The notes under the pieces: model-generated
Seen by the model: only the letters and a program-made list of their open reading frames with translations
Databases searched by the model: none
Told to the model about the DNA's origin: nothing
Part shown: positions 11,309 through 21,765 of the stretch, piece after piece
Layout: each line of letters begins with the position of its first letter
How positions within the stretch are numbered: position 1 is the stretch's first letter
Source: Symbiodinium natans
Taxonomy: Eukaryota > Sar > Dinophyceae > Suessiales > Symbiodiniaceae
DNA: 64,000 bases
Direction of reading: 5' to 3'
Assembly: GCA_905221605.1 (NCBI GenBank)
Contig: CAJNDS010002074.1
Coordinates: 61,001 to 125,000, forward strand
Program-made: the position numbers and the translations under genes

Positions 11309-11857
11309 TCAGTCCTTTTCAGAGCTTTGGCTCACGCAGCACTTGTTGTTACACAATAACCCTAAGACTACTACAGCAAGACCCCAAATTCCTCTACGGT
11401 GGCCCGAAACCCTACACCCACAGATCTCGCTCCTCCTCATTCCTTTTGCAAGGGGGTCCAAGGATCCAAGGTCGCTTACAGGGAGCAGGATATTTGCGAG
11501 CGTTCCATATTTATATGCACCCGCTCTCCCACTCCCTGAATGGTTCACATCTATGTTGTTGGATAGCGATTTATGGCGATGTATAGTACTCGGTTCGGCT
11601 ATTTTCAGCCCAACCCCTTGCCCAGCAATGCTTGATGCTTTAAACCCATGCAGTGTGCCGTGGTCAACTGCTGCGAAGCTTCTGCGAGAACATGAGCTGT
11701 ATGGTTGCATGTGCCTCGGCTGAATTGATACACGTGGTGAGTATTCCGAATAGTGCTGTGCGGCCGCAGTGAACCACAGAGAGAAAAATTGTTGGGAAAC
11801 CGCGCCAATTCTTGCTGATGGTGTACTCTCAGCCCACGTCTTACTGGCTTCCGTCAC
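11309..11857 (-). CDS. hypothetical 182-codon open frame
   Basis: One of the longest uninterrupted non-repeat frames in the window, minus strand. It starts MTEASKTWAESTPS and has a hydrophobic end (WGLAVVVLGLLC). No motif, repeat or recognisable family. In a gene landscape of small exons a long ATG frame is weak evidence by itself, so this may be chance. Confidence 0.15.
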   Translation of the reverse strand: MTEASKTWAESTPSARIGAVSQQFFSLWFTAAAQHYSEYSPRVSIQPRHMQPYSSCSRRSFAAVDHGTLHGFKASSIAGQGVGLKIAEPSTIHRHKSLSNNIDVNHSGSGRAGAYKYGTLANILLPVSDLGSLDPLAKGMRRSEICGCRVSGHRRGIWGLAVVVLGLLCNNKCCVSQSSEKD

Positions 11858-13529
11858 TTGTCGGCCCGCATTCCCTTACCACTCTCCCATATTCTCCCCC
11901 ATGATCCCATGGAATATGGCTGAGAGCTGGACAAGATCTGCTGCGCCCAAGTGCCACAGTCTTGGTGTGGCAGGGCACAAAGACACAAGGAAGTGGCTCT
12001 TTCAAAGCAGACCCAGCCCCTCTTCTATATGTCGGCTTGTCACTTCTCTGGAGGCACGGAGGAATCCCAGGCGCATGCAGCTACGCTGTCGTTCCAAGTA
12101 AGCAGTCAGAGACAATCCGCCGACGCCTCGGGCCGTAGGTGTCTGGGAGCAAAAAACCACACACAAGCCCCCCCCCAACCCACCCAGCACCCCCCACGCG
12201 CCCTTCATCCCGACCCCCGACCTCTACCCGGGTTGTCCTTGCTTGCTACCACTCCTACGTTTGGGTGCCTGGTCCATACATGGAATGATTGCACGAAATC
12301 TCCCGATTCCCTGAAGCCGGTCGCGTAGCGTGAAAATTTATCCTGCCTTACCCAACCCACATTTATCTTCAGGATGAGCGTTGTAGCACGTGGCAAGCCC
12401 TGATCATAGCTGCTCTGAACAGACTGGGTCTCCAGGCTGTCTGCTCGAGAGTAGCATCGAGCAGGGTGCACAAACCTGGATCAAGACCGATGTCGAACTC
12501 AAGGAATCTCACCCAAAAACCATGAAAGCGCCCTCAAGGTGACCTTCTGTGAGTGCATTGATTGGGAAAGTCCGAGGTAGACAAGCCCCGCCGCTTTTCT
12601 TACTAGCCCATTGCTGCGCGGAACCGGCTTGCAGGTGCTAGTTGTCGAACTCTCACTGCTGCTCTGCCATGCCCGCGCGTAAAACTATTGCCCGGCAAGG
12701 CCTTCATCAGCCACGCGCTGCTCAGCACGCTCGCCTCACTACTACGAGCACTTGGTGACTTGGTCGGTGCGTAATTGGGGCTGGAATCCGCTTGCCTGGG
12801 GTCGAAAAACTGGGCAATACATGTCGTTTACGTCCCACTTTCCTTCGAGCGTACGTCTGCGCTAAGAACATGCGTTGTGCTACTCCATTCGACTACACTC
12901 GGCTTCAAGCTTTGTTGCAGGGCATTGCAGGCTGCACCTCACTGCAGGAAAGGGACCAGCAAGGCGGAAAATTCCACCCAGGGCCCGTGATGGGACCAGC
13001 CATCATCCATGAGTGATGCGAACATGTCGCCAAGTGCAACGAGATTTTGAATAGAGACTCAAGGTACAGACCGGCCACTGAGCATTGAAAACCCTGCGAT
13101 CTCGTTGCACCCAGGCTCAAGAGATCTCTTTGGAGTCCCTTCTCAAGAGAGGTCCGGTGACTGTGTTCCAGGCTCTGGTGCTGGGAAGTGCATTGGGGAA
13201 TCTCTGTTTGGGAAGCGCGAAGACAATGGATCTTGTTCAGTTCAGGTCGGGTGAACAGCTCTGGGTACTTTGGGATTTGTCAATGGAAAACCAGCTCAGC
13301 TGAGCCGCGGTCCAAGGGTGCCAAGCAGACTCAGTTCGGCCAGCATGACTCCACTCCCGTTCGCCAGTGATAACTTGTTACATGTTTGCTACATAGTTGT
13401 TGGAAAATGCTGGATCCCTTCTTGCTTTAGTGTCGCTTCCCTCCCCTCCCCAGCCTCATGATGCTGGCACAGGTGAGCGACTTCGGCTTGTAGTGGCTCG
13501 AGCCGTTGTCGCCTTGGAGTACGTGCACC

Positions 13530-13936
13530 CCTAAATGCCTAAACCCCTAAACCCCTAAACCCCAAACCCCCAAACCCCTAAACCCCTAAACCCCAAACCA
13601 GAGCGTCGCAGCGAATGTTTCGTACGTTGGAGCTTCTTGGGTTGCGGCAATCGGTCCTCGACAGAAAGGTGCCCAGCATGCTGCTCCTCCAACTCCTTGC
13701 TCGGCATTTTTCCGGAGGATACCCTAAACCCCAAACCCTAAACCCTAAACCCCAAACCCCCAATTCAAACCCCGAAACCCCCAAAACCCTAACACCCTAA
13801 CACCCTAAAGCCCTAAAACCCTACTGAGGGATCCTGCGACAGGAGTCGCAGGCTTGCCAGTGCTGCGGCTTCTCCAGCAAGCGGCCTCGGTCGTGTCTCA
13901 CCCTCAACCCTAAACCCTACACCCTAAACCCTAAAC
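13530..13936. repeat. cluster of CCCTAAA / CCCCTAAA blocks
   Basis: Three blocks (about 13530-13600, 13720-13830, 13900-13936) in C-rich orientation, with 7- and 8-nt unit variants (CCCTAAA, CCCCTAAA, CCCCAAA). They are separated by unique DNA, so this is repeated seeding rather than a single degraded telomere. Confidence 0.9.
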
Positions 13937-14796
13937 TATCGTGGCTTGCGATGCACGAGCTTGCTCCTGCGCGTGCTTCCGGAGCCGCTGCGCGCATGTG
14001 GGATTACTTACTCCTTGCTGGTGCCTCCATGGCGATGTTCCTTACACTGCTGCTCCGTGTCACAAAGATGCTATCAGAATTCCTTCAACCTCATTCTTGT
14101 TTACAAATAACTAAAACGTCCGGTCGTGAACTTCGGACAGGTGGTCAGCTCTCTGTTCACAACCGTCTATGTTATCGCTACATCCTTACGCTCCGGTGCT
14201 TTACGTTAAATATCACCCCTTGATTCAATGGTGGATTCGTGGCCAAGGGGTACCCTAAACCCTAAACCCTAAACCCTAAACCCTTGTATCCTGAAGCCAC
14301 AGCCCTGCAACTCTTGGGGCTCACTCGTGCAGAAACAACCCACTTGAAAGCACGACGCCACCAACAAGACCAGACCGGGACGTGGAACATGGCTATACAT
14401 ATACAGATGTAGAAAAGTCTTAATATAAGAAAAGCATAAGATACAATGATACAATATACCATGTACTATATCAAAATGCCTGAAGGGTGCAATATCCTAG
14501 CATTTTCGCCTCGGCTTCGAGGCTTTTGGAACAAGCAGACCATAATCTGGTCTCCTTTCCCCTTTCCAGCCCCCCTCCCCCCCCGGGCCCTTTGAAAATC
14601 TGATGCCCCGGGAGGTTCTAGAGAAGACGCCAAAAAATTGACCTCCCTCAACAGGACCGACCGCCCACCCGAGCCTCTTCTGCCTGCAAGCCCTCCCCTT
14701 GGACCCTCAGAGGACCATTTCGCATGCCACAACCCGTGTTGGGCCAGCCCCTTCTGCCGAGGCGGGTAGGGCTTACAATTCAGAGACACAGCTGAC

Positions 14797-15094
14797 TGCA
14801 AGAGCTTTGACTTGACCTCAGACTGGGACTCTTCATGCTCTGCCCAAGTTGTGGCAGCCTGCGTGGCCCAAGGCAGCTCGCCAAGGTGGCGGGGGAAATT
14901 GGGAAGAATTACACAAGAAACCTCAAGATAAGAGGCCGGCCTGCACCTTGGCCTCATGTAGTTGCAGCACCAAAGCCTCGGCCTCGGCCCGCAGTTCCTT
15001 TGCTTTGTGTCGTTTCTGGTCAAAGAATGCTGGCTCTATGAGAAGAAGAGTCGGGGCGCTGGCACTCTCTTCTGCGGCGGACTGCTGCAATGCC
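14797..15094 (-). CDS. coiled-coil protein, two in-phase exons
   Basis: Exon A (15094-14941) follows TTGCCAG| and encodes ALQQSAAEESASAP, then DQKRHKAKELRAEAEALVLQ and LHEAKVQ. It ends CAG|GC, a GC donor, at a codon boundary. Exon B (14858-14797) follows CACGCAG| in the matching phase, encodes AATTWAEHEESQSEVKSKLL and ends CA|GT. Phase agreement plus the long charged helix make this a confident coding fragment of a coiled-coil protein. Neither exon contains a usable ATG at its start, so simple ORF scans miss them. The partner exons and the family are unknown. Confidence 0.6.
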
Positions 15095-15257
15095 CTGGCA
15101 AGGAGTCAGGAGTCAGGACGGCAAGTTGGGCTCATGTCACACATGCAGCACCAATGTCCAAGGCTAGAGACAAAAGGGCATCACGATTCGCAGGAGGCTT
15201 GAGTGTGTGACAGCTTCAAGCCAGCGATCGATGCAGTACACAATAGTCAGTGATTGC

Positions 15258-15420
15258 GATGATGATGATGATGGTGATGATGATGACGACCGACTTCATG
15301 GTCATCAACACGATCAAGACCATCATCGCCGTCATCGTCCTCGACATCGTCCTCCTCGCCGTCAGCATCGTATCTTGAACCCTTGTACCTCCTCATCATC
15401 GTCATCGTCATCATTTTCAT
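15258..15420. repeat. GAT/ATC-rich simple-sequence region
   Basis: GATGATGATG and CATCATCGTC trinucleotide tracts, giving poly-Asp or poly-His in different frames. No support for a gene. Confidence 0.85.
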
Positions 15421-15856
15421 TGTGACAACTGTTTCGGAGATCTGAGAGTTGGGGCATGTGTACTGTTCACTCATCACCCACAGCCAACTCAGGCCATGGC
15501 TCTGAGTAGAGAGCATCGCGAAGGGCCGCTGACTCTGCCTGCCTGAAACGACAGAAAGAACTGATGTCAACAGCCGTCAGCAACACGAAGTAGAAGCGAA
15601 ATGTATTGCAACCTCTCTTTGAGCTTAGCCACGCTTGCTGAGCGTCGGCTCTCAGCTGCAGCTCCCAAGCCTGTGATCGGTTGTGCTTCTGTGTGCCACA
15701 GACAAGCCGGAAGCTTGGATAAGGCGAAGCTGACGTTGACGCCCCGTTCAGCTTCTGGTGCCTCCTCTTGACGCAGTGCTGCTACAAACGACCTGCACCA
15801 TGGCGCGCTGTCTCAGAAAGCTGGAGGAGTGCTGTATCCACGTCTTTCTGAAACAA

Positions 15857-15916
15857 GGTTAGGGTTTAGGGTTTAGGGTTTAGGGATTAGGGTTTAGGGT
15901 TTAGGGTTTAGGGTTA
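15857..15916. repeat. TTTAGGG block
   Basis: About eight TTTAGGG units with one GATTAGGG variant. Confidence 0.95.
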
Positions 15917-16365
15917 TTTCGAAGTTCACGGCTGCGCGCTGTTCAACGACGTACGACACAATGTCCGGTGCCTGTATGAACGTGGCGCGATCGACATTGC
16001 ATCGGCATATGTGTGTCATCACACCCAGTACAAGCTTGCCGCTGGTGCAGATCCCATTCGATTCTAGAAGTCCTTGCTGAGAAAACCCTACACCCTACAC
16101 CCTAAGCCCTAAACCCTGTACCCGAATCAGAGCTATCCTGATGTACTGAAGGACTGCTGCGAAGATTTGCACGTGCCTGCGCCGTGTTGAGGCTGCAGGA
16201 AGGCAAAACACCGAACGGACAAAGACATCACTTCTTCTTCTTCTTCTTTTTCTTCTTCTTCCTCTTCTTCTGCTTCACCCCTTTTACATTGCCCTGTCAG
16301 GCCAATTGCGTCGGTCTTGCGAGCCCTGTGTTTGGGCCTACGTGGGATCCTGCCAGCCGCACCCA

Positions 16366-16541
16366 CACACACGCACACGCACACGCACACGCACACGCAC
16401 ACGCACACGCACACGCACACGCACACGCAGACGCACACGCACACGCACACGCACACGCACACGCACACGCACACGCACACGCACACGCACACGCACACGC
16501 ACACGCACACGCACACGCACACGCACACGCACACGCACACA
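16366..16541. repeat. (CACACG)n array
   Basis: About 29 copies of the hexamer CACACG with a single CAGACG interruption. The 150-300 codon frames across it on both strands are repeat artefacts (alternating Cys-Val, Ala-His or Arg-Thr). Confidence 0.95.
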
Positions 16542-16689
16542 CGGTCTCTCTTTCTTTCTGCCAGCGCATTCAGTATACTTGTGTAACGACACACACACTC
16601 TCTCTCTCTCTCTCTCGCCCTCCCTCGTTTGCTTTCTTACTATACTATACCTTTTCTCGTACGCAGCGAGGTAGGAGGCAGATCCAAAT

Positions 16690-16862
16690 ACCCCCGCCCC
16701 CCCTCCTCCCCCCCCTCCTCCCCCCCATTCTTCCCCCCCCCCCCCTCCCTCCCCCCCTTCTCCCCCCCTCCTCCCCTCTCTCGCTCCTCTCCCCCTCCTC
16801 TCCTCCTCCTCTTCTTCTCTCCCCCTCCTCTCCCTTTTTCCGCTCCCCCTTTCCTTCCTTCC
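16690..16862. repeat. polypyrimidine tract
   Basis: About 170 bp that is almost entirely C and T on the plus strand, following the hexamer array and a short CT repeat. Such homopurine-homopyrimidine DNA can adopt triplex structures; here it is noted only as sequence. Confidence 0.9.
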
Positions 16863-17715
16863 TGTCAAGCCAGCTGTCCTGCCCCAGAACAAGAAATACC
16901 AACATCCACGTCAGTCAACCGAAAGTAGTCCGGCACTGGCGATGCGGCCAAAAGACGCTTGGAGTCTTTGTTCAACTTGCTGTTCCTCCTCGCCGGCTGC
17001 GGGTGAAACTGGATGGCATTCTTGCTCCTCACCGTCTGCGCTTGGGATGGGCAGCATTCTTCCTGCACACCAGCAAAAGTCACCGGTTGTGCGCGCTCAT
17101 GTCGGTTCTGCATTCCAACTGAAAAATCGAAAACTGCCGGCCTCAGTGTCTTTATGTGACCGCGCAGTGTCGCAAGCTTCTGCTTTGCTGTCCGCGCTCT
17201 CTTCTCTTTCACCGCTCTGCCTGACACATGGAAGCTCAACATGTTCACAAGGCCTACTTCCCGCCAAACTTGAGTGTGGCATTCTTTGCGCTGGCAGTTC
17301 CCGGCTTTGAAGCGTCATGAGAAGTGGCTTGTTGCGAGCATTCTCTTTGTTTGTCCGGCCACCTTGGCGCTGACAACTCCGATATGCCAGACAAGAAAAT
17401 CACAGCGACAATCCCCTAAACCCTAAACCCTAAACCCTAAAACTGAGGCTCGAGACCTTTGCGATTTTTCGCCCGCTCCACGATCTTCTCCTTGAAGTCC
17501 GTGCGCCCGGCGCGAACCTCAGTCAGCGGACCTACTGCAGCAAACTCCATGGAAGGGGATTGGCAGCAGTAACATGGGCTACAGGAAGCAATTTTTGTAT
17601 TCCAGCACGGGATTTGCTGGTCACCGACTTCAATGTACTCTGGCAGGAGCAACTCGGGCTTTCAGGGCTTTGTGAGCTGCAAACGTGGCTTTGAGCAGCT
17701 GGCAGCTCTTGCATT

Positions 17716-17821
17716 ACTTGGAGGTTCATGGTACTTCTTAACCAATTATAGCTGTACTTATAACCCACTTAGTGCCCTAATATGGTTCAAATTGGGGAAT
17801 AAATATCATGAACCTCCAAGT
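17716..17821. mobile_element. 106-bp element with 15-bp inverted ends
   Basis: Begins ACTTGGAGGTTCATG and ends with its exact complement CATGAACCTCCAAGT. The interior is AT-rich. A single arm with the same sequence (CCATGAACCTCCAAGT) occurs near 39510-39527, and a diverged one (CTTGAACCTCCGAGTA) near 59320-59335. This suggests a third small family with degraded copies. Confidence 0.7.
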
Positions 17822-17971
17822 AGTCTCTGGCCCGAACAGTTTAACTGTTCCCGGTCCATGCCCGGCGTGAACGCCCTGGGCTTCACATGAAACAAAATCA
17901 CATCGCTGGCGTCATGCATCTTTCTGCCCGCGTGTCGTTAAAACCATTCTTGCCGACGCCCTCACTTTCAG

Positions 17972-18069
17972 ACTTCAGAGCAAGAGAAAAAAGAGCTCGA
18001 GCGAAAGCGCAAGCCGACGAACAAGGTCGCGTTGATGAATGCCCTGAGTGTCTCTGCGTTGTACATGCA
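17972..18069 (+). CDS. putative exon, plus strand, unrecognised
   Basis: A 98-nt block between CACTTTCAG| and CA|GTAG. It encodes a basic, charged segment (TSEQEKKELERKRKPTNK) followed by a short hydrophobic stretch (ALMNALSVSALYM). Both boundaries look like splice sites. It ends in phase 2. Downstream plus-strand frames to about 18240 are also open but in competing phases, so the next exon was not chosen. Family unknown. Confidence 0.35.
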
Positions 18070-18365
18070 GTAGTTGCTGTCGGCGCGATCTTCGCAACAT
18101 TCAATTCCACACCGCCAACCCAGATGCTACCTACAGAGCAGACTGGGTCAGATCGACTTGTGCGAGCATAGAGTTGAGAAATGTGCGGCATCAGGCCTAC
18201 TGGCAACGAATCCGGGACTTCAAGTGCAGAGCACGAAACGAACATTGACACGAGAAACAAAGCACCCGTGCGAAGCACTATACAGAGACCCTGGTTGTGG
18301 CCGACTCAAGCCAGTCAGTCGGATCGCGTACTGTTGAGACGTTCTGGACGGCTCGGACCTTGGTT

Positions 18366-18503
18366 GCGCTCTACCCCAAAGAGCCCAATACCCCCTTAAA
18401 TCAGGAATCTACCTTAAATCATACTACAGATCCCTATACAATTTAAGGCTTAAGGTACATTCCTTAATCAAGGGTACTGTACTGGGCTCTCTGGGTACCA
18501 GGT
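18366..18503. mobile_element. palindromic element with AGAGCCCA-type ends
   Basis: The left end AGAGCCCAATACCC is mirrored by GGGTACTGTACTGGGCTCT on the right, with TTAAATC/GATTTAA-like inner symmetry. About 138 bp. A single copy was seen. Confidence 0.55.
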
Positions 18504-19089
18504 TCCTACGGGCAAATTTCACCACTGCCTCGATCTCTGTTTTTCTAGGGTTTAGGGTTTGGGGTTTAGGGTTTGGGGCTTAGGGCTAGGGAGAATTCTG
18601 AACTCAGTATGCGCCCAGAGGACGAGGTGTTGGAAGCACTCCTCCACCTGGCTGCCCTCCGCTGAAGCAAACCTCAATGCGTTTAGGGTTCAGGGTTTAG
18701 GGTTTAGGGTTGGATCAAAAGCACGATCGACAGCCTGCCGGGTCACCTACGCGTCCGCGCAATACGGCATGTAAGACAAGCAAAGCTTAAGTGCCCTGGT
18801 AGTCCGAGCACCGCGTGCCATGGCTCACCATGCCAAGACGCTGCACGGATATCTGGGGCCAAACTTCATGATCTGGTTTGTCACATTGAACTACCTCAGT
18901 GCTGCAAAGCGACTTGCAAGTGACAGTGAGTGCTGCAGGTCAAGCGAAGTTGTACAAACGGTTCCGAGACGTGGAAAGTTTGCATACGGTGCGTGCACAG
19001 TATGTGTACCACGCCTTGTGTTTTAACTATGATATGTATGCATGATCCCGGCTGTCGGTTCGCCAACCCCCCCCCCTTCCGTGGTATCC

Positions 19090-19740
19090 CCCCACCCTCC
19101 TTCCCCGAAACCGTAAAAGACCCACAGAACTCAAACCCCGAAGGGTCCCGAAGGCCCTGAAATGCCTTTGAATTTACATGGGCTCCGGATACAACCTTCA
19201 AACATGAAATTGAATGAAACCTTTAAGACTCAAATGGCCGGCCGGATTCAAATCTCAAGATGTCGAAGAATTACCAGGCACTGTCTTAAAATGTTCTTTG
19301 GCATTTTAACCCCCGAGCCCACCCAGATGTTCAAGAAAAGACTCTTAGCAGATTTAAAAATGGGCTCCTGAGGTGACCGGAAGCTTCCCTGGAAAGTAGC
19401 TTACGTTTTATATCTATAGGGTCTTCAAGATTTCAGGGGCATGACTGTTTCAGGTGTGATGAACCTTACTCCGGCGCCGCCATTCAAAGTGTCAATGTTT
19501 TAGAGAACTTCTGGCATTTTGGCTCAACCATATTTTCGAAACTTACGTCCCCTCGGCCATGATGTAGATTTCCGGGACCGAGCCAGATCCAGACTCTAAA
19601 TGGCCAAGCCGATTTAACGTTTTAAGCAACGCCGGCATTCTCAAAGCCATCAAAAAGCCGGCCAACGCCAAATGGGCCCCAAACTACATATGGAGAATTC
19701 AAATTTATATGTATATATACCATTAAACCTATGCAACCGA
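19090..19740. other. AT-richer segment with internal repeats, no gene identified
   Basis: Composition differs from the neighbours. Loose repeats of (C/T)TCAAATGGCCGGCC / TCTAAATGGCCAAGCC, and of GGCATTTTAACC / GGCATTTTGGCTCAACC, recur about 200-400 bp apart. I could not assign a gene, RNA or known element. One repeat contains a 13-nt match to the dinoflagellate spliced leader (see findings). Confidence 0.3.
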
Positions 19741-20037
19741 TCGCTAAAATAGCTCATGCACTCAATGTGTCTGCAGGTGTAAGGCTTGCGGTGCAGAGTC
19801 GATCAACTAAGCCAGCGGCTCCTGAACACCAGCCTTGTTCCAGCCCTCTGTACACGGCCTGAGTCTCCCATTCAGAATGGCTTGTTGGGACTCGCGCCCT
19901 GTGCAGCAGCCTCCTGTATGATGTATTCACACCGTATACTTCAATCAGCCTTACAAGACTGTTTCGACTCTCCGAACGCCAGCTGTCTCGCTCCGTTTAG
20001 CACCGTATCCTCTACTAGACTCTCACCCGGCTGAAGC

Positions 20038-20125
20038 CCAACCCTAAACCCTAAACCCTAAACCCTAAATCCTAAAAAAACTAAACCCTAAACCCTAACC
20101 CTAAACCCTAAACCCTAAACCCTGA
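20038..20125. repeat. CCCTAAA block
   Basis: About twelve CCCTAAA-type units with one AAAAAAAC interruption. The interval from 18.5 to 25.3 kb otherwise holds no gene that I can support; other TTTAGGG/CCCTAAA blocks lie near 21482, 21613, 22248, 22799, 23788 and 24563. Confidence 0.95.
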
Positions 20126-21654
20126 ATTTGAAGTGCACCGGGAGTCCACTTTTTGACCAGCTGGAATGCGGTGGCGGACCCTATCCTCAGGAACGCGCAC
20201 GCAGCACTCCTCGTGCACTGAACTGAACTCTGAACGTGATGCCGGCAAGTCCAAGAATGCAAGGTTCTGCCAGCAGCGTTACGCACTCACCATCGCGAGG
20301 AGGCCCGACAAGAAGTACCCGGTAGCCTCACAAAGAATCTGACATTCCTTGCTCACTTCTATAGGCCCTAAAGACAGAATCCTAAAGTCTGACACGTGAC
20401 CTTACAAAATAGACTGGGTATGAACCAGACGTGTATCGCAGACAGGCAGGGGGAGTGCCGGCTGGCATTGAATCTACGGCCTCTAGGAACTATGACTATA
20501 GGGCCAACAAACAAACAGCTTCCACAGCCGCAGAAGTGCCCGCATTAAGCAAAAGTGCCTGCGGTGCAGCCCGAAGGCTACAAGAACCAAGGACAGTGTA
20601 GCTTCTTGGTTGCCCAAAGCTCCGTTGAGTAAGGATACCTTCTGCAACTGCTCTACCCTTCGACTGCATTCTACAGGCCCATGCCGGCAGCTGTCGACTG
20701 CAACCAACACTCAGATTCAACAGCTGTAGATCACATTGCTGAGCCCCAGGCAACACGAAGCCCTAAACAACCTAGACCCTAACAGGCCTCGGGCAGGCTG
20801 TGATCTTGCTTGTAAATCGATCGTCTGGGAACCCTGTAGTGAAGGCCGGAAGTCCGCAAGCCGTGTAGCACACAATCGCCTGAAGCTATCTCTCAGCCTT
20901 ACCGTTGCAAAACCTGAACCCTGGACTGACCGCTTGAGACTTGGGGTGTTGCAAAACCGACCCTGATGATACCACTACTTTCAGGGTTTGGGGCCCACTT
21001 CTTGACATCCTTATGGAATTCCCTTTTCGGTTCATAAAAAAGTTGTCACACCACGCCGTCACCAGAGTAGAATACGCACTCCTACCAAACCATCCCAGTA
21101 AACGGCTTCACGAAGAAGAGTTTCGGACCGGTGCTCGATTTTCACGGAGGCAGCTGCAGATGCTTTCTTCGTATCTTGGGCGAGAGGACTCAGACTTGCG
21201 GCACATAGGGGTGTAGATGCGTTTTGGTGTTTCTGCGGCCTTGGCGCCGGCACCGTGTATTCACACGGCCCAGATCAGGAAAGAAGATTTGCCAGGTCAG
21301 ACTCGCGAAGCGAGAAAAGCTGGGGCGTGGCAAGGCAAGGTAAATAAACCCTAGACAACATTGCAAGGTCACACGAGAAGGGCCGGGCACGGATAGAGCA
21401 GATGCCGGCGGATGCCCATCATAAACAGACAAAGCCTCTGAATTCAGTGAACTCCCTTAATTCACTGTGGGACTGAATGGAAAACCCTAACCCTAAACCC
21501 TAAACCCTAAACCCTACACCCTAAACCTTCGGCTTGACAGAGTCCTGTCGCCTAGTGGAACGCTCTGTCGGCCAACGACGATGCCAGGAGCCCACATCTC
21601 CTTCAAATGAATCGGTTTAGGGTTTAGGGTTTAAGGTTTGGGGTTTAGGGCTAA

Positions 21655-21765
21655 TATGGGGGGTTGTTACGATGTTTAGGGACCTCGAACATAGACCCCC
21701 AAATAGTGGGATCTCCTTCTGATAAGGCTCCCAATACGGTACCCCCAATATCGTAAACCCCCCGT
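21655..21765. mobile_element. family-2 palindromic element
   Basis: Starts GGGGGGTTGTTACGATG and ends ATATCGTAAACCCCCC. The interior reads CCCAAATAGTGGGATC and ACGGTACCCCCAAT, the inverted form of the family-2 core. Confidence 0.7.

Noticed and set aside
16133-17122. 312-codon and other long frames across the hexamer array
   Set aside because: Products of (CACACG)n and of a polypyrimidine tract. The frames are open on both strands and in several phases, the mark of a repeat.
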